A DNA stretch of 64,000 nt, taken from positions 37,948-101,947 of the forward strand of contig NZ_JADPRT010000024.1 of the NCBI RefSeq assembly GCF_015690355.1, in the 5' to 3' direction. The translations under genes were made by a program, and so were the position numbers. Below, piece by piece: positions 59,454 to 64,000 of this stretch; positions within the stretch are counted from its first letter, which is position 1, and each line of letters starts with the position of its first letter. This DNA is from Streptacidiphilus fuscans. GTDB taxonomy: Bacteria; Actinomycetota; Actinomycetes; Streptomycetales; Streptomycetaceae. The notes below the pieces were generated by a model. It made no database searches. It saw only the letters and a list, made by a program, of their open reading frames with translations, and was not told the origin of the DNA.

Positions 59454-59464
59454 GTTGTCAACAT
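59452..59464. promoter_or_regulatory. Palindrome over the M24 start codon
   Basis: ATGTTG-T-CAACAT. Perfect 6-bp arms; the ATG start (minus strand, 59451-59453) is at its edge. AT-rich; a plausible operator for the three-gene operon. Confidence 0.5.
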
Positions 59465-59526
59465 ACTGCTCAGTCACCTCCGCGCAACAGGTGTCTGCAC
59501 CGAGTTTTCCGGTGGTCTTCGCAGGG

Positions 59527-59569
59527 GTCACCGATGGGAAAACCAGCAGGTGTCACCGATGCGAAAACC
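59527..59569. repeat. 18-bp direct repeat upstream of the sirtuin gene
   Basis: GTCACCGATGGGAAAACC and GTCACCGATGCGAAAACC, one mismatch, 25 bp apart. Lies between the divergent M24 and sirtuin genes. Confidence 0.75.
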
Positions 59570-59608
59570 GGGTCGCCCGGCGGCCGATCGCTCGCTACGT
59601 TTCTGTTC

Positions 59609-60400
59609 ATGGGACAGACCAGCTCGGCCGAGGCCTTCCGTCCTCTCGTCGCCGCGCTCACGGGCGCCGGCGTCTCCACCGACTCCGGCCTGCGGGACTA
59701 CCGCGGTCCGCAGGGGCTGTGGCGCGACGACCCCGCCAACCAGCGGCTGGTCACCATCGACAGCTACCTCGCCGATCCCGAGATCCGCGCCCGCAGCTGG
59801 CAGCTGCGTCTGCGGACCGGCGTCCTCCAGGTGCAGCCCAACGCGGCCCATCGCGCCTTCGCCGCCTACGAGCGCACGGGGCTGCCACTGCGCGTGCTGA
59901 CGCAGAATGTCGACGGCCTGCACCAGCTCGGCGGCGTCAGCCCGCGCAAGGTCCTTGAGCTGCACGGCACCGCCCGCCGCACCGAGTGCACCCGCTGCCA
60001 CGCGCGCGGAGACATGGCCGAGGCCCTGGACCGCGTCCGTGCGGGCGAGGCGGACCCGCCCTGCACGGTCTGCGGCGGCGTGCTCAAGTCCGCGACGGTC
60101 TACTTCGGCGAGCATCTCAACCCGCAGGTTCTTGGCGAGGCCCGCGCCATCGCCGCCGCCTGCGACGTCCTGCTCGCCGTCGGCACCACGCTCCAGGTCC
60201 ACCCGGCCGCCGGGCTGGTCGACGTCGCCCTGGCGGGCGGCGCGCGGGTCATCGTCGTCAACGCCGACCCGACGCCCTACGACAGCGTGGCGGCCGAGGT
60301 GATCCGCGAGCCGATCGGCACCAGCGTGCCCGCGCTGCTGCGGCGGCTGGCGAAGGAAGCCGACGTGGAGTGGCCGGAGTCGCCGGGGGCGCCGGAATGA
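59609..60400 (+). CDS. Sirtuin (NAD-dependent deacylase)
   Basis: 263 aa. LTGAGVSTDSGLRDYRGPQGLW, LTQNVDGLHQLGG, VLELHGT (catalytic His), two CxxC pairs (ECTRCH and CTVCG), SATVYFGE. Class III deacylase of CobB/SIR2 type. ATG 59609 fits the family N-terminus. DUF3052 overlaps its stop (ATGA), so the two are co-expressed. The promoter region has an 18-bp direct repeat. Confidence 0.95.
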   Translation: MGQTSSAEAFRPLVAALTGAGVSTDSGLRDYRGPQGLWRDDPANQRLVTIDSYLADPEIRARSWQLRLRTGVLQVQPNAAHRAFAAYERTGLPLRVLTQNVDGLHQLGGVSPRKVLELHGTARRTECTRCHARGDMAEALDRVRAGEADPPCTVCGGVLKSATVYFGEHLNPQVLGEARAIAAACDVLLAVGTTLQVHPAAGLVDVALAGGARVIVVNADPTPYDSVAAEVIREPIGTSVPALLRRLAKEADVEWPESPGAPE

Positions 60401-60807
60401 CCGGCTCCGCGGGCACCCCGCTGGCCAGGAAGTTGCGCATCAAGCCCGGCCACCACGTCGTGCTCCGGCACGCTCCGGAGGGCTGGACCCTCCCCGACCT
60501 GCCGGACGGCGTCCACCTGGACTCGGGGGCCGGGCGTGCGGCCGACGCGGACGTCGTCCTCGCCTTCTTCCGCTCGGCGGACGAACTGCGCTCCGAGGCC
60601 TCTGCCTTGGTGGCGGCGCTGCCGTGGGCGTCGTGCCTGTGGGTGCTCTGGCCGCGTCGGGCGGCCGGGCACACCAGCGACCTGACGGACACCCTGTTGC
60701 GGGAGGTGCTGCTGCCGTTGGGTGTCGTCGACGTCAAGGTGGCCGCGGTGGGGGAGGACTGGTCGGGGCTGGCGTTCGTGTGGCGGAAGGAGAACCGGCC
60801 GTCCTAG
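60397..60807 (+). CDS. DUF3052 family protein
   Basis: 136 aa. LARKLRIKPGHHVVLRHAPEGW ... DADVVLAFFRSADELRSEASALVAALPWASCLWVLWPRRAAG ... DVKVAAVGEDWSGLAFVWRKENR. Soluble actinobacterial protein of unknown function, here coupled to the sirtuin. It converges with the MFS gene 13 bp away. Confidence 0.88.
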   Translation: MTGSAGTPLARKLRIKPGHHVVLRHAPEGWTLPDLPDGVHLDSGAGRAADADVVLAFFRSADELRSEASALVAALPWASCLWVLWPRRAAGHTSDLTDTLLREVLLPLGVVDVKVAAVGEDWSGLAFVWRKENRPS

Positions 60808-60820
60808 CCGGTCGCGGGGC

Positions 60821-62053
60821 CTAGGCGGCGCGGACCTTGAGCGCACGCACGTCGTGGACGGCGAGCATGGCGACGGTGCAGGCGAGGATCACCGCCGCCG
60901 CGCCCAGCAGGGTTGCGTGCACGCCGATCGCCGTGCTGAGCGGGCCGATGGTGGCCTGGGCCAGCGGGATGGCCAGGAACGAGCCGAGCGCGTCGTAGGA
61001 GTAGACCCGGGCCAGCCGCTCCTCGGGAATCTCCTGCTGGAGCGAGGTCTCCCACGCGATGCCGAACTGCTCGACGGCCATGCCGGCAAGGAAGTTCATC
61101 ACCGCCAGGCTCGCCACGGGCATGCCGAGCGCGAGCCCGGAGGGCAGCAGCGCCTCGGCGGCCATGCAGGAGACCCCGACCAGCAGCAGGCGCTGCGGCC
61201 GGATCCGCAACCCGATCACCCCGCCGACGAGCATGCCGAGCGTCTGCGTGGACAGCACCAGCCCCCAACCGCCGCTGCCGAAGGACCTGTCGGCGATCGT
61301 CGGCCCCAACACCTGCACCGTGCCCGAGAACGCGGCGTTGAGGAACCCGAAGGCGGCCACGATCACCCAGACCCAGCGTCGCGCCACGAACTCCCGCCAG
61401 CCGTCGTGGAGTTCGCGGAACATGCCGCGCCGCGCGGGTGGCGCGGCGTCGGCAGCGTCGGGAAGAGGGGCGACCCGGACCCGCACCCGGAAGAAGCAGA
61501 GTCCCGACAGGGCGAAGCTCGCCGCGTCGATCGCCAGGCCCCAGCCGGGACCGGCCGCAGCCACCACCGCGCCACCGAGCGCGGCGCCGCCGATCATCGC
61601 GCTGTTGGCGCCCATCCGGTTGATCGCGTTCGCCTGACGACGCTCCTCCGTGGGCACGGTCTGCGGCAGCAGAGCAGAGGATGCGGGCAGGGCGAAGGCC
61701 GCGAACGTGCCGTTGCAGGCGGAGAGGACGAGCATCAGAGGGATCGTCGCGTGGTGGGTGAGCACCAGTGCTGCCAACGAACCCTGGCTCGCGGCGCTCA
61801 GCGCACTCGATCCGACGAGCACCAACCGGCGCGGCATCCGGTCCGCCACCACGCCGCCGAAGAGCAGGAAGACCACGTTGAAGAGCGACCGCGCGGCCAC
61901 CACCAGACCGAGCTCCGTCACCGACCCGGTGATCCGCAGCACCGCGAACGCCAGGGCGATCGGGGCGACGCCGTTGCCCAGCATGTTGGTGGCGCGGCCG
62001 AGGGCCAGTCGGCGGAAGTTGGCATGGCGCAGCGGAGCGAGGGCGTTCGACAC
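60821..62053 (-). CDS. MFS exporter
   Basis: 410 aa, GTG start at 62053. Twelve TM helices; MSNALAPLRHANFRRLALGRATNMLGNGVAPIALAFAVLRITGSVTELGLV and motif VVADRMPRR (motif A). Belongs to the enterobactin-exporter-like MFS group. Substrate unknown. It converges with DUF3052. Confidence 0.93.
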   Translation of the reverse strand: MSNALAPLRHANFRRLALGRATNMLGNGVAPIALAFAVLRITGSVTELGLVVAARSLFNVVFLLFGGVVADRMPRRLVLVGSSALSAASQGSLAALVLTHHATIPLMLVLSACNGTFAAFALPASSALLPQTVPTEERRQANAINRMGANSAMIGGAALGGAVVAAAGPGWGLAIDAASFALSGLCFFRVRVRVAPLPDAADAAPPARRGMFRELHDGWREFVARRWVWVIVAAFGFLNAAFSGTVQVLGPTIADRSFGSGGWGLVLSTQTLGMLVGGVIGLRIRPQRLLLVGVSCMAAEALLPSGLALGMPVASLAVMNFLAGMAVEQFGIAWETSLQQEIPEERLARVYSYDALGSFLAIPLAQATIGPLSTAIGVHATLLGAAAVILACTVAMLAVHDVRALKVRAA

Positions 62054-62134
62054 CTCGTCTGCCTATCGGCTGGGTGGATCTTGGGTCAACCGAATATCGG
62101 TGCGGCGCCGGCGCCAGGCTTGGGAACTGGCCTG

Positions 62135-62193
62135 CAACAAAACGTTGACGTGGCAGCCCTGGCGTCGATAGCGTCGCGTCAACAAACTGTTGA
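62135..62193 (+). promoter_or_regulatory. Promoter with two CAAC-N5-GTTG operators
   Basis: CAAC-AAAAC-GTTG (62135-62147) and CAAC-AAACT-GTTG (62180-62192) share 12 of 14 bases and lie 45 bp apart. TTGACG (62145-62150) and TAGCGT (62169-62174), 18 bp apart, are a good promoter. Site 1 overlaps -35, site 2 the likely transcription start. Confidence 0.65.
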
Positions 62194-62244
62194 TGAGTAG
62201 TGCGGGTCACACCGTTGTCAGGCAACACAGGCGAAGGGGCAGTC

Positions 62245-63522
62245 ATGGCTGCGCGAACCACGTTCTCCACCACGCTGCGCGAGGGCGTCGAGGCCTCCCT
62301 CGCCGGGGTCGACGCCGACCTCGCCGCCCGCTACCCGGGCGACCCGGGCACGCGTCAGCCGGTCCACACCGTCTACGTCCCGGCCGACGCGCTCGCCGAC
62401 CAGGGCGTCGGCGACCTGGTCCGCAGCTGGGGCCGCCAGGCACTCGACCTGCTCGACGCCCACGCCCCGGACGCCGCCGCACTCGCCGCCGTCGTGGGCC
62501 AGACCGACGCCGCGCTCGCCGCCGACGTCCACGACCGGGTCCGCGCCAAGCTGGAGCGCGAGCCGATCGAGGACCTGCGCATCGACTTCGAGGACGGCTA
62601 CGGCCCGCGCCCCGACGCCGAGGAGGACGCCGCCGCCGAGCGCGCGGCCCGACTCGTCGCCGAGGCCGTCGCCGACGGCAGCGCGCCGCCGTTCGTCGGG
62701 ATCCGGATGAAGTGCATGGAGTCGGCCGTCCGCGCGCGGGGGATAAGGACGCTCGACCTCTTCCTCACCGGTCTGCTCGACGCGGGGAACGGCGCGCTGC
62801 CGGAGGGGCTGCTGCTGACGCTGCCCAAGGTCACCTATCCCGAGCAGGTCACCGCGATGGCGCGGCTGGTCGAGGGCTTCGAGCAGGCGAGCGGCCTTCC
62901 GGCCGGTCGGATCGGCTTCGAGATCCAGATCGAGACCACCCAGGCCATCCTCGGCGCCGACGGCCGCGCGACCGTCGCCCGGATGATCGAGGCCGCCGAG
63001 GGCCGCGCCACCAGCCTCCACTACGGCACCTTCGACTACAGCGCGTCGTGCGGCGTCAGCGCGGCCTACCAGAGCATGGAGCACCCGGTCGCCGACCACG
63101 CCAAGGCCGTCATGCAGGTCGCGGTGGCGGGCACGGGCGTCCGGCTGTCGGACGGCTCGACCAACGTCATCCCGACCGGCCCGACCGAGCAGGTCCACGC
63201 CGCGTGGCAGCTGCACCACCGCCTGGTCCGCCGCTCCCTGGAGCGCGCCTACTACCAGGGCTGGGACATGCACCCCGGCCACCTGCCGACCCGCTACGCG
63301 GCGGTCTACGCCTTCTACCGCGAGGGCCTGGACACGGCCGCCGCGCGCCTGGCCGCGTACGTCGCCCGCGCGGGCGGTGACGTCATGGACGAGCCGGCCA
63401 CGGCGAAGGCGCTCAGCGGCTACCTGCTCCGCGGTCTGGACTGCGGCGCGGTCGACGCCACGGAGGTCGAGAAGGCCGCCGGCTTGGACCGCGCGGCGTT
63501 GGACGCGCTCGCGGGGCGCTGA
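62245..63522 (+). CDS. HpcH/HpaI-like aldolase family protein (DUF6986)
   Basis: 425 aa. DLRIDFEDGYGPRPDAEEDAAA, FVGIRMKCMESAVR, GRIGFEIQIETTQAILG, LHYGTFDYSA and YYQGWDMHPGHLPTRYAAVYAFY. Acidic residues (FEDGYG, FEIQIET) could bind a divalent metal as in citrate lyase beta/HpcH families. In actinobacteria it is often near glyoxylate or purine catabolism genes; that is general knowledge, not shown here. AAGGGG precedes ATG 62245. GCGCTGA is repeated at the stop (63516, 63529). Confidence 0.8.
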   Translation: MAARTTFSTTLREGVEASLAGVDADLAARYPGDPGTRQPVHTVYVPADALADQGVGDLVRSWGRQALDLLDAHAPDAAALAAVVGQTDAALAADVHDRVRAKLEREPIEDLRIDFEDGYGPRPDAEEDAAAERAARLVAEAVADGSAPPFVGIRMKCMESAVRARGIRTLDLFLTGLLDAGNGALPEGLLLTLPKVTYPEQVTAMARLVEGFEQASGLPAGRIGFEIQIETTQAILGADGRATVARMIEAAEGRATSLHYGTFDYSASCGVSAAYQSMEHPVADHAKAVMQVAVAGTGVRLSDGSTNVIPTGPTEQVHAAWQLHHRLVRRSLERAYYQGWDMHPGHLPTRYAAVYAFYREGLDTAAARLAAYVARAGGDVMDEPATAKALSGYLLRGLDCGAVDATEVEKAAGLDRAALDALAGR

Positions 63523-63870
63523 GCTGGCGCGCTGATTTGGAGAACCAGCAGGTCGTGCCGTAACGTTCTACGAGTTGCCCCGCCGAGAGCGGGGCAGCAA
63601 AACCCCCAAGAAATCGGAAATCCGATTGACGGGGACTGCGAAATCGGGACTGAAAAGTTCTGATAGAGTAGAAAACGAAGGAAGCGCCCGGAGAAAGCCC
63701 GAGAGGGAATTCGAAGGAAGCGTCCGTTCCTTGAGAACTCAACAGCGTGCCAAAAGTCAACGCCAGTTACTTTTGAGAACAAATTTTCAGCGAGGATGCT
63801 GTGCACGGGTCCGCCCATTCCAGCGGATGCTGTGCCGCTCTGCGTTGGATGTCCCGATTACGGGAAAGCA
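63523..63870 (+). promoter_or_regulatory. rrn promoter and leader region
   Basis: TTGACG at 63626-63631 overlaps a perfect AATCGG-N4-CCGATT inverted repeat (63612-63627). TAGAGT lies at 63664-63669 but 32 bp away, too far to be its -10, so at least two promoters are likely. TTGAGAACTCAA (63731-63742) is the conserved actinobacterial rrn leader element for processing or antitermination. Confidence 0.7.
63576..63596 (+). terminator. Terminator after the DUF6986 gene
   Basis: TGCCCCGC-CGAGA-GCGGGGCA, a perfect 8-bp stem followed by AGCAAAA. It insulates the rrn operon. Confidence 0.75.
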
Positions 63871-64000
63871 TTCACGGAGAGTTTGATCCTGGCTCAGGAC
63901 GAACGCTGGCGGCGTGCTTAACACATGCAAGTCGAACGGTGAAGCCCTTCGGGGTGGATCAGTGGCGAACGGGTGAGTAACACGTGGGCAATCTGCCCTG
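63871..64000 (+). rRNA. rrs: 16S ribosomal RNA, 5' end (partial)
   Basis: GGAGAGTTTGATCCTGGCTC starts the universal 5' region, then the GACGAACGCTGGCGGC and AACACATGCAAGTCGAACGG signatures. About 130 bases are present; the gene continues beyond the window. The stem GGTGAAGCCCTTCGGGGTGG around 63939 resembles Kitasatospora/Streptacidiphilus as I recall. Confidence 0.98.

Overview
The window is very GC-rich, densely coded actinobacterial chromosome. It ends at the 5' end of a 16S rRNA gene (from about 63871) whose first ~130 bases read like Streptomycetaceae. The helix around 63940 resembles Kitasatospora/Streptacidiphilus more than typical Streptomyces; this genus call is from memory and is an inference. 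Many start codons are GTG, genes often overlap by 4 nt (ATGA/GTGA), and multi-domain PP2C phosphatases, DesK/NarL-type two-component genes and PASTA kinases fit the same group.

Layout. 1-2 kb: a PaiB-like FMN protein divergent from a MocR regulator. 2-4.2 kb: a TerD-VWA protein. 4.3-8.2 kb: a complete paaABCDE phenylacetyl-CoA epoxidase operon with a TetR-type palindrome upstream. 8.3-11 kb: a DUF5302 protein, lgt, and a DMT/NIPA-like membrane protein. 11-14.6 kb: a drug-type ABC transporter with its two-component system in one operon. 14.7-18.4 kb: methyltransferase, flavin monooxygenase, UspA, NTF2-like and Mut7-C proteins. 18.4-23.4 kb: a PAS/GAF/PP2C/ATPase phosphatase divergent from an XRE-cupin regulator with a small membrane protein, then a DUF222/HNH protein. 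23.5-26.8 kb: TetR/SDR pair, VOC protein, PASTA kinase. 26.9-30.2 kb: sugar ABC transporter. 30.6-36.2 kb: secreted HExxE protein, HTH-DUF2690 plus MreB-like pair, second PP2C phosphatase. 36.2-41.8 kb: acyl-CoA catabolic genes (ligase, SDR, thiolase, acyl-CoA dehydrogenase) with a divergent TetR. 41.8-45.3 kb: DeoR-controlled sugar-phosphate genes (SIS isomerase, PfkB kinase, class II aldolase). 45.5-48.5 kb: secreted beta-lactamase-fold protein and ABC exporter. 48.7-51.4 kb: three genes that may handle metals, including a CDF exporter. 51.5-54.9 kb: TetR, wax ester synthase/DGAT, LPG-flippase-like protein. 54.9-59.5 kb: a translationally coupled operon of an M24 protein, an EphD-like hydrolase-SDR fusion, and a metal-hydrolase/ferredoxin-reductase fusion. 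59.6-63.5 kb: sirtuin, DUF3052, MFS exporter, DUF6986 aldolase-like enzyme. 63.5-64 kb: rrn leader and 16S start.

Two themes stand out. First, many promoters carry clear palindromic operators next to a plausible cognate regulator; the best is a perfect 18-bp inverted repeat between the TetR and SDR genes. Second, an unusual number of genes end in short tandem duplications that include or directly follow the stop codon (8, 11, 12, 13, 15 and 17 bp periods), often placing stop codons in all three frames. The 54.9-59.5 kb operon, with two uncommon fusion proteins, is the best candidate for an undescribed pathway.
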